From NCBI GenBank assembly GCA_973895155.1, contig OZ316894.1, positions 21,514,001-21,578,000 on the forward strand: a stretch of DNA of 64,000 nt. Reading direction: 5' to 3'. The notes beneath the pieces were generated by a model. That model ran no database searches. It was given only the letters and a program-made list of their open reading frames with translations, and was not told the origin of the DNA. The position numbers were made by a program, and so were the translations under genes. How positions within the stretch are numbered: position 1 is the first letter of the stretch; each line of letters starts with the position of its first letter. This DNA comes from Marsupella aquatica (Eukaryota; Marchantiophyta). Below, piece after piece: positions 11,058-24,361 of the stretch.

Positions 11058-14000
11058 TTACTTGCAACGGAAGGTGCAAAGATGGCTCCCAAACTCGGAG
11101 ATAATATCTACCAAGCCGCCATACCCTGCTACCGCAGTGGTCTGTACACACAATGGCAAGGTCAACATGGTATAGAAGTTGTCAGCCAACAGCCAGACGT
11201 CTTCTAGTCATGACAAAACGAGCAAATACCATTCGTCAATAAGAATTGCATCCACTACAAAATAGGAGAGAGACGGATCTCACCCCTGATGAATGAACTG
11301 ATACAGAAAAGGATGAGGGAGGAGCACATTTCACTTGCGAAAGCATACTCCCTCCAAAACTCCAACGAGACAGATGTGGCTGAGCTCCCACAGCCACGAT
11401 CTGCGCGATTCATACTCAACTTTATTAGCGGAATTTCAACCCGGATGGGCCTTTATCACATCAACGATCACACATGGAATATCATCAATGACTTAGGCTG
11501 CTTTATCGGCTCAAGTAGAGCAATCCGAGGAAATAAGAAGAAAACAACAGACCTCATCATCTGTAACAGTGACTGCTTGCGGAGGAGAAAAAGTTGCGAT
11601 CCGAGTTACAGCATCGAGCCCAGGTAGACTCCATAATGTCACACAGCATCCCCCACTACCACAAACCTAGAACATCCAACAGGAGGACATTAGTCGAATA
11701 TCCTGGAGGCTCTGGGCATTACCCTGCGGAATGCCTGTCCGTTTGCACTCAAGACTGTGAGCAAACTTAGGTTTACGAGTTTTAATCTCGACTGTCTCAA
11801 CACTCAGATTGCAGCAAACTCGAGATAGAAAGAAGGCCCACCTAGAGCAAGTCCAGAAGCAGCACAAATACAGACATTTACTCACCAGCCAGTTTTCACT
11901 TGCATCCAAAGCCATACAGCTAACCCAAGGAGACCGTTCCTTAGAGCGCTTTGCCAGCTTCGTGGCTTTCCAAGGATCGAGATCTGCAATTCGCTCACCA
12001 GATCTGCAGTCTACATGGAAAAGATAAAACCATATAATCGGTAAACGGATTGGCGGCCATGAAAAACTATTGAAAACACCTCCATATTCCTTGCAGCCTC
12101 TTTAGTCCAATTAGAGCACAATGTAGGAGTACGCCCGGTAGCTGTGAATCACTTAAAGTATGCTGCAAGATTACAATTGACGCCATAAAGGAGTAACATA
12201 GTCAAATCAGCGGAGTATGACGGCATTGGTTGGAGAACAATAACTTCTCAATCACACTGAGTATGGTGGTGACACATATTAACTCTGGACAATTCATTTT
12301 ATGGCTATAAGCTGATATAAGGACACACTGCCAATCACATGAGGACAAGAAGCCCTGAAAAAGAGATCAAACACTGCTTAACTCTATGCCGACCAAGAAC
12401 AACAATCAGCAGAGCGACATTTCCAAACAAGACTGTGTATTAAAAGAGAATGCGCCAGCCACATAGGTGCTATGGTAGATACCCCAGATGATGGCAGTTC
12501 CATCCTCGGAACCTGTGATGACCTGCAGCATCAAATTGCCAGGTTAAAAAAACTTCAACTAGCATTTCCCGACATGCTCACAGCAACAAAAAGAGGGAAT
12601 TCCCTCCACAAGAAGCAAAACGTGGAATTTATTGAGAAGAAAATACTGCGGTAAAGGCGAATTCTGCAATTTCTGAGACTGTACCTGGTCCTGAGAAGGC
12701 CTTGATGCGATGCAGTGCAAATAATCAGAGTGCCCTTCAAATACCATCACTGACTGCCTAGTTTCCTGCACAAAAAGAACATCCAACCTGCTGACCAATG
12801 CACAAAGGGTTTTAAGGAATTTCGCCTCGATGGTTTCACAACCGCATGTAGACACATTAAAGTGCATGAACCTAAAAACAATTGCGCACAACTCATGAGA
12901 CTTGGCCCAGTCCTCCCGGCATATCAGGGCAAGCGTACCAGTGTATTGTGTGCGGATGCCTCAGTATTAGACTCTACTCTGCTCTACTCTACTAGACAGG
13001 TCCTTAGTTTCTTCCACAGCCTTCTGTAGCTGCGTTGCAATTGAAAAATTTGAAGTCATGACTGAGATTGCTGGGCTCACCATATCCCAAGCATATGCAC
13101 AACCGTCACCAGCAGCTGAATACAGTCGATTCGCCTGCCATCATCGACGATCTTGTCATAAATTAATTAGCTACGCTAGACTATCTTGGCCGAGTGTTCC
13201 ATATTGTCATAGCACCGTACTCAAGCTGAACTATTTAGTCATCAACGAGGGCGACGAGTTGCTGACCTGCACATCTGCTGCTAGGGCATTGGTTTCTGGG
13301 ATTGGAGACAGAGCACTTCGAGGACCCCTGTATCACCAACAAAAAGTTTAACTCAACACGAGCTATATACGTAACTACCGACAGCTCTTGAATGATATCA
13401 TTTTTTCAGATTTATGGAGAGATTCCTTGAGAGGAGGAGAGAAATACTGGGATTGGACACTGCAGCACATCATTACAACTACATTCATCTTCTTTTACTG
13501 ACAAGATATATAGACATCAGGATATTAACGGTCATCTACAAAGAAAAGGACTCAATGAATATAAAATTTTGAATTGAAATAAGAACGTTTAATAGCAACA
13601 AACGACTGGGCTGAACAATTACCAAACAGATAAGTAGGCAAACACAAAAATGAGAGCCAGAAAGTTAGAAAAATTACTCTTGCTGTGGATTCTTCAGATC
13701 CAGGATTGGTTGCCCTAAGTTACAACAATAACAACAACAGTCAGAACCAACAAACTACAGTAGTTCAGAAGTACTTCTCTTGCTCAGCTAAGAAGTGAAC
13801 TAAATCTATGAGGAAGGGTGGTAGCCAGCGAGATACTTCTAAATTAAGAATTACTTGTTATTCCACGAGTTCCAGATCAGCAAGAGAGTTCTAAATGTAC
13901 GTACCAGATGTCGCACCAGACTGCAGATTTTCCAGCACTTGCTGCCAATTCCAACCTTGAATACGGCCATCATCGCCACAACTGTGAACAGGTAATGCCA

Positions 14001-15873
14001 CGATAATTCATTCCAAGACAGTCCGTGGTGCATCTTTACTGGCATGAAACATATGTCAGCAATAGTCATCGTTGTTTGTAAGATGTGCTCAAACAATTCA
14101 GTGTGGAACATGAAAAAGATCGTGTTCAGGTAAAGTCCACGTGCCATAATCACCTCAAAAGTAACATATTTTCACCCTCTCCATAGAAAAGTAGATCGTA
14201 CGCAGGGCCATCATGCTTCCCAAGATCTATAAGAGGCTCTGCCAAAACTGGACTGCCATCGATCGGAAGCAACTGTTAGCTCAAAAACTAAACAGCTGGG
14301 CCCACATAAAACCTTTCCGGCTGAAAAATATCAGCAAGTCAGGTCCGATAGCTGCACCAATGATAAGGATGAGGAATCCACACATACAGCCTACAGCCTA
14401 CAGCCTCCAGGATTTACTTTGGGAATACACTCACAAGCACAGGCGTGAGAGACTTCACCTTTTCAGATCGCTCTCCTCCACTTTCATAATCTGCCAAATC
14501 GAAGAAGGGCATCAGACTTGATTGACTAATCTAAGCACTCAAGTCAATATGGCATGTGCCTGCTTAGAAACCGTCTTTGAGAGTTTCATACTTACTGGAC
14601 TGGACTTTTGAAAGGAGTAAAAACTTGGGAATTCTCTTAACATTGTTTTCATTCGAGTATAATCAGAGGCGGTTCACTTTGAATAAGAGGGCAAAACAAG
14701 CTTCTGAACGTCGACTGTATAGTTTAGGATATAAGATTCTTTACTGAAGAAAGGTACTGCATGGGCTGAATTTCTTCCCGACGTATGTACTAACATACTT
14801 CTTATCACGATTGATTCTTGCGTTCGTTTCGTTACAACCTCTAAAATCCATTTTAGACAGAAATCCACCTGGATGAAGAATGTCTTTTACGGAAGCGTTG
14901 TAATGAATCACTATTATCATGGATTGAAATATGTTTACAACAAGTTACCATTTTCTTCTGGAAGTACTTCATTTCACCTCGCTTCTACTCAAAAGGAGGT
15001 TGCGACCGACGTGAATCCGTGAGTAAACTGAGAAGATGAGTACAAAAGGGAATGTGAAGCTTGCAGTACATTCCCTCCCATATGCTTCAATGTGACCATT
15101 TGTGAAGGCTTACCTCCATTAAATTTCACTAAATTCTTTTCAGGGAGAGCCCCTTTTTTTTTCTTTCTGAATACAACTGCATGATTTCTTCCATTGCAAA
15201 ATGTGGACACGCTCAAACCTCAAAGAGAAACTTCCATTATTTGGAACCAAAGACTCCAAGTTTGTTGGGGTCTCAGTGGGAGTACTACCACTGTTCGCTT
15301 TAAGTGGATGGAAAGTCAGCCTTAGCAGGAATCCTGACCATTAACTCAGTTTCTTTGATCGCCATCATACCAAACTAGCTACTAGCTCCAATGCCATCCA
15401 TTTGAAGAGGTTTCAAGAGAAGGAAGCAATTAATACCGACAATACTCTTGAGCGAGAATGCGACAAAAGAGAACACTGTCCTCGGATAAAAGCTCGTTCA
15501 CTCAGTTTAAAGATGGTTGTTCCTTCCAATCCTAGTGCTTGCTAGAGACAATTCCAGATGCCGAACTGCCAACTAAAGTAGACATTAAAATAATTCCATC
15601 GGAAATTGAAGACTCTCAACCTGACGAATTTTTTCCAAGAGAGCACGCGACCCGAGTAGCGACTATCTTACATACCGGAGAGGAGACGGGAGGCACAATG
15701 GAGTAGACCGCCACCCGGCCATTGCTTGTGGCCGTGGCGACCATTTCCGGAATTCGAGAAGTGCCGTGAGTCGGAGCGAAACGTGCTGAGAAAACAGTTC
15801 TCGCCCTCGCAGTCCTCTCCGCTGTCATGGCAGCCTTGTACTCGGCTTCCCTCCAGTCTCTGCAATCCCCCAT
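11058..15873 (-). CDS. THO6: THO complex subunit 6 / DWA1-type WD40 protein
   Basis: Twelve exons with GT-AG borders and matching phase give 361 residues, close to the ~367 of plant THO6/DWA1. Exons (minus): 15873-15672, 14247-14154, 13981-13905, 13714-13678, 13327-13267, 13134-13081, 12765-12685, 12522-12483, 12010-11886, 11666-11553, 11400-11284, 11141-11058. Landmarks are MGDCRDWREAEYKAA at the start; HDGPAYDLLFYGEGE; SCGDDGRIQGWNW; a GPRSALSPIPETNA linker; AAGDGCAYAWD; EGHSDYLHC; ITGSEDGTAIIWD; MALDASENWLVCG; and GYGGLVDIISEFGSHLCTFR at the end. The family forms a WD40 propeller. In plants it acts in the nuclear THO/TREX mRNP-export complex and, as DWA1, as a DDB1-CUL4 substrate receptor in ABA signalling. 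Every exon joins in frame, so the gene looks intact. The exon 1 donor was chosen as GTAAGA after CCGGTAT; a GT 4 bp earlier is possible but breaks phase. Confidence 0.93.
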
Positions 15874-15910
15874 AGCTCCGCACACAAAAACAACACCTCA
15901 AAGCATAACA

Positions 15911-15912
<2 letters not shown>

Positions 15913-15958
<46 letters not shown>
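15913..15958. repeat. (GA)n microsatellite, ~23 units
   Basis: An uninterrupted GA run lies 40-85 bp upstream of the THO6 start codon. On the gene's strand it is a (CT)n tract in the leader or core promoter, a position where plant genes often carry pyrimidine repeats. Its length is likely to vary between individuals. Confidence 0.97.
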
Positions 15959-15961
<3 letters not shown>

Positions 15962-18281
15962 AACCCTCAAGGCTCAATTTTCTGGGGCGAATTCACCACA
16001 AGTCGAGATGACAAGAAGTGGTTCACGAAGCTCGCTGGTAAATAACGGCAGAGGGTGATATCATCTTTGCATTGCACGAAGATGGAAGCACTTCCAAGAA
16101 CTGAAATCAGTAAATCTCTCGTTCGGCAATGGAGGGCTCTTCTTCCTCGTTGAACAACAGGAGTTCCTCTTTCCTTCTGCTTTCTCGTGTAATGTAAAGT
16201 GGTAAACCCTGCAAAACCCTATATGGTTTGATTGGGTTATTTGCCTCAGTGATCATATCTCCCTTTTGTTTTTTTGGCAGTTTGGAATATATGGTTATCC
16301 CAAAGACTAAGTGCACTTTTCTACTGGGAGTGTATTATTTTGCATCTATTCCAGAAACTGAATTTTGCAGCAAAAAGCACTAAGTGCACTTTTCTCCTGG
16401 GAGTGTGTTATTTTTGCATCTTGTCCCGAAACTGAATTTTGGAACAAAAGCTTGAAAAAAACCTGGGATAGGAAGAGGAGTTTGACAAGGTGCTGACAAC
16501 TCCAATGGACACAAAGCAAGCATATATTATATATCTATCAGCCAAAGAAAACAAGAGCCAAACCTGGAGCCATGATCCCAAAGCCTGGATAGACACCGAG
16601 GTCTGACAAGTTGCTTGCATGGACTCACAAAACCCTGATAGATACAAATCACACATATTATCTTATATCTTATTTATATAGTGCGAACCCCAAGCTAGAA
16701 TTGGGTCTAGGCTTCTAGAGTGAAGACTCTAGATAGTGGAAAGACTCATGGGTATGATGTATGTCAACTGATGATCATGCATGCTTTTTGTCATGATTTC
16801 TATTTTCATTAAAACAATGAGCATTCAGGCTGGTATGGTCATAATGCTAAAGACCAAAAAACACATTATGAGAGTGAAAGAGTATCCAACAAGGGAAAAA
16901 GGAAAACCAAAGAGCAACAAAGCCTAAGAGTGTTGGTTAAAATTTTCACTCCTTCCATTTGTGCTAGTGTCAGTTAAACTTTTTTAAGGGTAGCAACCAC
17001 TGTTGGACACCTATACCAGCCAGTAAAGGTATGATAATGGACACCTCTGACTGGCAAGATATGGTATTGGATTGGTATATAGGGTCCCCAAATACAGACC
17101 AACTATCAAGGAATATTGAAAATTTCTCAGATTGTAGACCAAGTATGGGTAATTCAGACCAAACTATAGAGATTTGGGCAGCTATACTACGGTAGTAATG
17201 GTATAATTGGGAAAGGTATATTACATTAAAACTCAGAGCATCTCATCTCTACTTAGTGGTAGGGTCAAATCGAGGGTGAAATGAGCTGTAACCTCTAAAA
17301 AGAGCATGGGTTTTCAAGGGATGGTTTCTGAGCGGTGGTGTCTATCCCTAAATACAAGGCTACCAATACATGCTCCTTATTTGGTAGAAGTTGAAGCCAG
17401 GCGAGAGACCTCTATCCTAACCTCTATCCCCGTCTATGTCAGAGATTCACAAGGAACTTAGCCTTATCTAGTCCCACGTACTTAATAATGTCTAGCAATT
17501 CTTTTGTACATGGGATCAGGTATTGTGCATACTAAAGGTTTTGTTTGGCAAAAATTTGCCAAATCCTGCCTCAATATTGCCTCATGCGAGTTATTTTGAT
17601 AACGAAAGTTTGTTATAAAAATTTTAAGCATTTGCCAAATTCGGAGGAGACAAGATCTGCACTAAGGATCGGAGGAGGCCAAGTAGTGGACCTTAATGGC
17701 TAGCCATTTCCTCCTAAGACACTTAATGCCTGAAGCCCATTGTACTTTCACAGTGCTATACATCCTTACCTCCTCCTCATATACCTGTGTACTATGTACC
17801 TCCTTACCATAGTACCTCCTTAGTTACCATATGGTCTCCCTCCTCCAGTCATACTTGCCTCCTCTTCTAATTTTTCAGAATTTTTTACTCTTGTTCACTT
17901 ACTCTCAAAATGGTAAACGGTTTCCCCAAACCCATTTAGAATTTGCCATTTGACTACAGTTTCCTGCATTGCAAGCCTGGAGTTAGGGCTTCGAATCTTG
18001 CCCAACACAGATGCGGCCAAGACTGTTCAAATTTAAAGGAGTAGCCTCCGAGCCTCTCACTAAAGTTTTTAAAGGCCTGAACTGTCTTCACATAGACATT
18101 GTTGGTCTTTACATAGACATTGTTGTAGTGTGTATGAGATATCATGATTTTGTGTGTTGTTTGCACCATCAAGTTGCATTTGAAGTGTTGGAGTTTAGCA
18201 ACAGAGTGTGCTTATGTCTGTCTAGTCTTTGCAAAACACCAAAGTGTCTTTACACACACTTTGTTGTGGTCTATATCAATG
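15959..18281. other. Repeat-rich intergenic DNA
   Basis: No gene was recognised. Bases 16307-16453 are a 73-bp tandem duplication (TAAGTGCACTTTTCT...CTGAATTTTG...). Bases about 16990-17245 are a diverged copy of about 18285-18550: shared blocks include ATACCAGCCA, AAAGGTAT, GGTATGGTATT or its variant, TATATA(G/A)G(G/A)TCC and TTAAAACTC. The left end of the first copy, CACTGTTGGACACC, resembles a hAT-type terminus. Confidence 0.5.
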
Positions 18282-19961
18282 TTGGGTGTGCATAAGGTTT
18301 CCTTATACCAGCCATGTAAAGGTATAGTGGACATCTCTGGCTGACAAGGTATGGTATTGAACTAGTATATAAGATCCCCAAAAAATTTCAAAAAATAGAG
18401 GTATACTAAAAAAACAATTCTCACACTATAGACCGGACATCGGTATAGAGGTTAGGGCAGGTTATACCCTTATAGTAAGGGTAACTATAGGTAAAGGGAT
18501 AGTAAATTAAAACTCTGTCATCAGAGCAATTTTCTACCCAAAATTTCAACACTAACTCCAATTGTATCTTATGAAGAAAAATCATAGTCTTTTAACTTGC
18601 GCAATTTGCATATAACAAACTTGGTGATACATATGTCTCCAACAAAACAATATTAAATGCTACAATCAAGGCTCCTCCTCCACCAATCTTGTATCAACCA
18701 ACTCATCCTTGGCGGCGTCAATGATATTGCCTTCAGTAGTGAGCAAACGTTCTAGCCAAAAAGACAAGCAAAAAATAGGTAGAAACTCAAGTATAGCTTG
18801 AGGAAACGAGGAGACATTCTACCAGAAAACAAGTCAATTTACGAGGATAAATCAGGCAAAAACAAGCAGACATTCTAGCAAGAACTTATAGCTGAAAAAC
18901 AAGTAATGGACAAAAATTAAAACTGGGCAGAAACTTGTAGCCCAAAATTTAGCCAAAACCATACCTTTTCAAGGTTCACTAGGTGCAAGTGATCAACATG
19001 CTAGCAGCCCATAGAAAAAAACATGCATGTTGCCAGTCCTCCCTTGCCAATTCAAATTGATTTTTGCAAGACCATATATACATTTGAGAAATTTGCTTAT
19101 CCTTCACACTCCAGTTCAAGCATATCTAATCAAAGCAAGCTATGGAGTTGTCACCAGAGTTGGCTTGATCTCTCACGTGAGAAAGCTACCAGTCCCACTA
19201 TGTTGCAACCATGTCAGGTATTCTTCACATATATCAGGTATCAGTCAAAGATATCAGTGATTACAAATAGGATTGAAAGTGACTCAACAAGGTTGCTGAG
19301 TTGTGGACTTAGAGTATTAAAGCCAACATTATTGGAAGGACTCGGTGATGGGCTTGACGAGGGTTGCCAAATGTTGCCCAAAGTGACTCAATGATGTTGC
19401 TGAAGTGACTCAGCAACCTCATTGAGTTATGGATTTAGAGTATTGAAGTAGTTGCCAAAGGGACTCAACGAGGCCGCTGAAGGGATGTATGCGCTTGGCG
19501 AGGACGCTGAGCTAGACTGATATCAGTGACTGATTACTGATATGGTTACAAACCTCACTAAAAGTGCACTTTTGTACATGTTCCAAGCTAGCCAATGGAA
19601 GGATCGCCCCCCTACACCATTCTCAAACCCTTACACCTATACCATATTAGATTTTGTCCTTTTGTAATAGAGTGATAGAGATAGGCGCCTACCCGATTCC
19701 TTCCCCAAACCCTTACACCTACTTTTCTTAATTTTATAAACCAATATTTGGCCTATACCTCCCTCTATACATGGGAGGTATAGGTAGTAATACAAGTATA
19801 GCAGAATCTATCCCTGTCAGGTCAGGTCAGGTATAGATATGGATATAGGAAGAGACAATTCGTGCTAGTTAATTAAGGTATTGTATAAGGTATAGCCAAA
19901 CTCAATACCTGTCAGGTTAGGTATTGATATACCTTGCCACAATGCTATACCCGCCCAACAC
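18282..19961. mobile_element. Possible decayed hAT-like element
   Basis: The left end reads CAATGTTGGGTGTGC. The right end, read inward on the minus strand, is CAGTGTTGGGCGGGTATAG; terminal CA(G/A)TGTTGGG is common in hAT elements. The 8 bases outside each end are GTCTATAT and GTCGATGT (6 of 8 identical), which could be an old target duplication. No transposase frame was found inside. The interior includes AGGTATA-rich blocks and a diverged repeat with GTTGCTGAGTT-type units at 19270-19500. Chance resemblance cannot be excluded. Confidence 0.3.
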
Positions 19962-21968
19962 TGGTCGATGTGTTGTCAATGTTGTTTGCAGGTTGTTCAA
20001 AATCAATGTTGGAGTTTAACATCATATTGAGCTTCTGCCTATCTAGTCTTTGCAGCACAATGTGCTTCTATTAAGTTGCAGTTTTTGAGAGCGAGGCTAT
20101 TTTTACTTCGTTGCATCGTGATGTAGCCAAGCCAAGATTGAGGAGCTCATAACATCCCCACATGCTTACTTTTATCATTTGCCCAAGCGCCATGTTGAGT
20201 TTGCTTGATCATCCCATATTCTAGAGACTTGTGGGATTAAGCTAGTGAAGAACATGAAGACTAGATCAATGGATCTGGATTCCCCACTTGATTCTACAAC
20301 CCATGACTTGAGGAGTCCTGCAGGAGTACGAGACTCTCATTGTGAAAATGAGCATGGAAGGCTCCACTAGTGCTGCAACTCAATTGAACTTGAGTCTGTT
20401 GCTTGATTTGCAAAGGTCAAATAGTAAGCATTGCTCATCCGCTCATCCACACTACATTCCACTTCTTTGCCCAGTACATACGGGAGCCCATAAGGATTTG
20501 AAGTTTCTACATGATGCGCATCGATCATTCTCCATGAGATTCTCCACAACAATTACTTTGTCCTTTATATGCCTTTGCTTAAATGAATTAACTCATTAGC
20601 AGGAACCGAAAGCCCGCCACGAAGGGTCATGAGGGGGAAACAAAAGATTCCATGTACACCATTTGAGTTGTGCCTCCAGTTATATCTTGTGGCCAAAACT
20701 ACTAGCTAGGAGCCGTGAGGTCGAAGGTTCCAATAGTAACTTATAACTTCCGGATTTTGTGCAATACAAGAAGTTAATAACCCTCTGACTTGAGACAAGG
20801 AAATCATGAGGGAACATGGGTTTTCACTAACGGTTTCAAATGTAGAGACAACTTGTATTCATTGTGTCCAACTTCCCTCTATTGTTCCACAGTGGCCAAA
20901 ATCATGTAACCATGTAACTATTAGTTTCTGCATAGTTATTAACAGGCAGTTTGGGTACAATACCTTCAATAAGGTAATCCTAGTTGGCATCCTCATTGGC
21001 ATCCTCATTGGCATCCTTACCTGCTAATTGTTTGCATGGTCGTGAAAAGAATGAGTAGGGAGCTTGCTGAGTGGTCTCAAAGTCCATAATGCACCACTCT
21101 CTTCAACTCAATTCTAGGTAACTCTAGATTTTTTGAGAATAATTGGAAAAGGATCTCGGGAATTTGTCTAAAAACATGATTTGTATCTTCATAATAATAT
21201 CATTTTCTTCACATATCTAGTAGCAGTGTAATATTCCTTTCAGCCTTTGTGACCTAACTCCCTCTGTGACCTAACTCCCTCGGTCTGCGACTGGTATATA
21301 TTGTAGTTGATTTCAATTATCTACTTAATATACACTATGTGAGGAAAAAGGACAGCTTTTGCTGTCCATCCAAATTGCAAAAGTATATCCCAACATTGTG
21401 GAAAACGTGGACGTTCATAATGGCTTCAATTTCACCTGTTTTGCTGTCCATGCTGTCCATCCAAACTGCAAAAGCATTTGGAAAACGTGGAGCTCCATCC
21501 TGGCTTCAGTTTCACCTTGGCCTGCTTTTCTCTAAGTAAAGGTATGCAAATCTACAAGGTTTCCTGCAGATTTCCTAGAATCCGAGTGAAGCCCCTTCGA
21601 TTTGGAAAGATTTCTTCCGATTCACAAACTGAAATTTCGGGCTCATTGGTGCTGAGCTGATTTTGCTCACTGTGAAATAGATCGAAGAGTGGAGCTCGAA
21701 GAGTGAGAGACTCGGAAGTTCCTGAGGGTGGATCTTCTCGAGCTGAGCAGAGAGGGATAGAAGAAACGAAAGAGCAACTGTGCGACATTGAGCTACTCTG
21801 AGCTCCACCAGTGCTGTTTGGCTCTGAGTTTGGATTCAGTGTGACAGAGAGAGAAAGAGACTTAAAAGGGAAGGCGGGGCAGTGAGAGAGAGTGAGAGAT
21901 TGAGCTCAAAAGAGGGTGTTGAATTGCAGGGTAAGGAGGGTTCTGGGTTGGTGGGGAACTAGACCAAA
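19962..21968. other. Intergenic and SDR promoter region
   Basis: No gene was recognised up to about 21.5 kb. Bases 21356-21520 hold a ~93-bp tandem duplication (TGCTGTCCATCCAAA(T/C)TGCAAAAG...GGCTTCA(A/G)TTTCACC). The last ~300 bases are GA-rich and run into the SDR start codon, so they are probably its promoter and leader. Confidence 0.5.
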
Positions 21969-24361
21969 ATGACGACAGGAGGTGCAGACGGGAAGGAGAA
22001 GGACGTAGTGCTCATAACGGGATGTTCTGATGGAGGAATCGGAGCTGCATTGGCCCTGGAATTCGCTAAGGCCGGATTTAGCGTTGTGGCGACCTCCCGC
22101 TCCGTGAGCACCATGAAGGAGCTCAGCTTGAATGCGAACATCCATCCCCGGGCTCTGGATGTCACAGACTACGAAGGCGTGAGTTCGTCTCTTTCTCTCT
22201 TTTGCCAGATCGATCTCCTCTTGGATCAATTTCAGTGGTGGTCCCTTCCCTCCCTGGGAGTTCTCTACAAACGTTCGCTATCGTTACCGGTTCTCGCTGC
22301 CAAATACCTCTAACTCAAAAGATAAATTTCTTTCGTTTCGATTGTGTATTTTACAGGTTTTGGACAGGTTTTGTAAATGTTTTGGTCGGGTTGTCTGTCG
22401 GATCGTTTATACTTGGAATGCTGTTCCTTTGCAGTTCTCTGATGCTTTGTATGATCTGGTCGGATGACGTATATTTGTCAAAACACTTTTCATCAGTTCA
22501 TTCTACGACTTGTTTTGATCAGAGAACTCATGAAGTATGAGCATTTTGTGTCTGGTGCAATGCCATGATTGGGTCCCCGGATTCAAAATGGTATTCCTGT
22601 ATACTTTGTCTCTTCCCAGCATGTATGTGCTACTTTCCCTTTCTCTGAGCCAGAAAGCTGCATATAGAATTATTGGACAGTTTTGGTTTGAGCAGCGAAG
22701 CTTAGGTGATGATCATGGTCGTCTGTTGCTTGTCCACTTTATATTACAAATTCTTTATGTTCTGCATTCTCCAGGTCTGTGTTACGGGACTGTAAATAAG
22801 CTCACCAGCTAGATTGTGAAAATCCCGCAAATATATGTCCACGCATGGTAAAGATGCATTAAGGGAGCCTCTGTCACTTTACAAGTCAATTGAATCTTTG
22901 TAGAGCGCAATCGGAAGTTGCACTCAAACTAGATCCTTGAGGTTGGGGAATTCAGCTGTTTGCGACAGACGCCGTGAGCAGTCATCGAACCGGGATATTT
23001 GCAACTTCGGTTAAGGATCTAGAGATAGTGGAGATATTTAATTCAAGGACAATTCGAGATCGAACCAGATCGCTTTTGACTCAATCCAGGGGAGGCAAGA
23101 GTACCTGTATAGACATTCAGAGAAATGAAAAATGGAAAAATGAAAACACGAGCATCTAATAGAAAATTGAGATGCTGGGCTAGGATAATGGGATGTGCAC
23201 TGGAAAAGAGTGGTTACATACTTCAAGGCATTTATGCTTGTTGCTCATCACAAAAGGTGATATGTGCAGGCAAGGGCTGGCGTGGAGAGCGTTGTAGCAG
23301 AGTTTCGGCATATTGACATCTTAATTAACAACGCAGGAGTGCCCTGCGTGGGCCCTGTTGCTGAGCTCCCTATCTCATTTCTTGAGTCCACTTTCAAGAC
23401 TAACGTCTTTGGTATTTTTTTTTCTTTTCCATTTGATCTGAAAGGACATTTGTGGAGTGTGGCTACGGGAAACATTTCGAACTTTTCCGAAGTATGAGTG
23501 CTTGCTGCTGTTAGTGACATGTGTTTTATTTGATCATTTCTGAATGGAGACCATGTGGTTGTGAGCTGTTCAGGGCCACTTGTGCTGGTAAATGCAGTGG
23601 TGCCACACATGGTGGCAAGGGGAAAGGGGAGGATCGTCAATGTGGGGAGTATTGTATCTCTTTGTTATGGTCCATGGGCTGGTGGCTACATCAGCTCCAA
23701 AGCAGCCATCGAGGCCCTGACTGATGCTCTAAGGTCAGCTACCGGCATAATGTCGTATCCATAGAGCCTATTTGTATTGAGAGAATTGTACCATTCTCCT
23801 AGTGTATATTTGTTGCAGAAATATCAATGGGATATGGGAACTAGACCCCTGACTTCATTCACATTTTGATATTTCATTTCCTCCATAATTTGTAATCCTA
23901 ACTCGTGTCAGGTTGGGCAGATGCGTGACTCAAGATGTCTATTGAAACGGAGTCGGATGTAATTGTTTGTGTTTGGCAGGTTGGAGCTGAGGCCTTTCGG
24001 TATAGACGTCGTGTTGGTTATGCCAGGGGCCATTGTTTCAAAGATTGGAGAACGTTCAATCTCTCGTTACCAAGAAGGCGTACTCCACAACCTCAAAATT
24101 TACAAGTCCTTTGAGCAACAGCTTATCGACCGGGCAATATCATCTCAAGGCCCTAAGAGCACTCCCACGGCATTGTTTGCAGAAAAGGTGGTAGCCCAGC
24201 TGTTGGCGAAATCTCCTCCTGCCCACTTTCTTTACGGTCGCTATACCACAATTTTCTCCATCCTCTTCTACGCACCTTATTGGCTTCGTGATTTTATTTG
24301 GGCCAAAGTTTTTAGACTGGACGGAAAGGTGACAAACTTAACGAACAAGAAATCTGACTGA
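21969..24361 (+). CDS. Short-chain dehydrogenase/reductase, 1-acyl-DHAP reductase-like
   Basis: Four exons, 21969-22178, 23270-23411, 23574-23733 and 23980-24361, join in phase to give 297 residues. The Rossmann nucleotide-binding motif ITGCSDGGIG is at residues 16-25, NNAG at 90-93, and the catalytic triad is Ser143, Tyr156 and Lys160 (GYISSK). The C-terminus has a hydrophobic stretch (FSILFYAPYWL) followed by WAKVF, suggesting membrane association. Classical SDRs oxidise or reduce a carbonyl or hydroxyl group with NAD(P)H. The GCSDGGIG form and the C-terminal membrane segment recall the NADPH-dependent 1-acyldihydroxyacetone-phosphate reductase group (Ayr1-like), which acts in ether-lipid or glycerolipid synthesis; that substrate is inferred. 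Intron 1 is about 1.1 kb. All expected motifs are present, so it is likely functional. Confidence 0.93.

Noticed and set aside
12685-12891. A minus-strand frame reading MHFNVSTCGCE...VLFVQETR resembled the N-terminus of a LINE endonuclease.
   Set aside because: The right half (ETRQSVMVFEGHSDYLHC) is exon 7 of the THO6 WD40 gene with a clean acceptor at 12766. The left half is intron, and no reverse transcriptase follows.
13851-14153. A 100-codon minus-strand frame initially considered as a gene.
   Set aside because: It crosses the short intron between THO6 exons 2 and 3 in the wrong frame.
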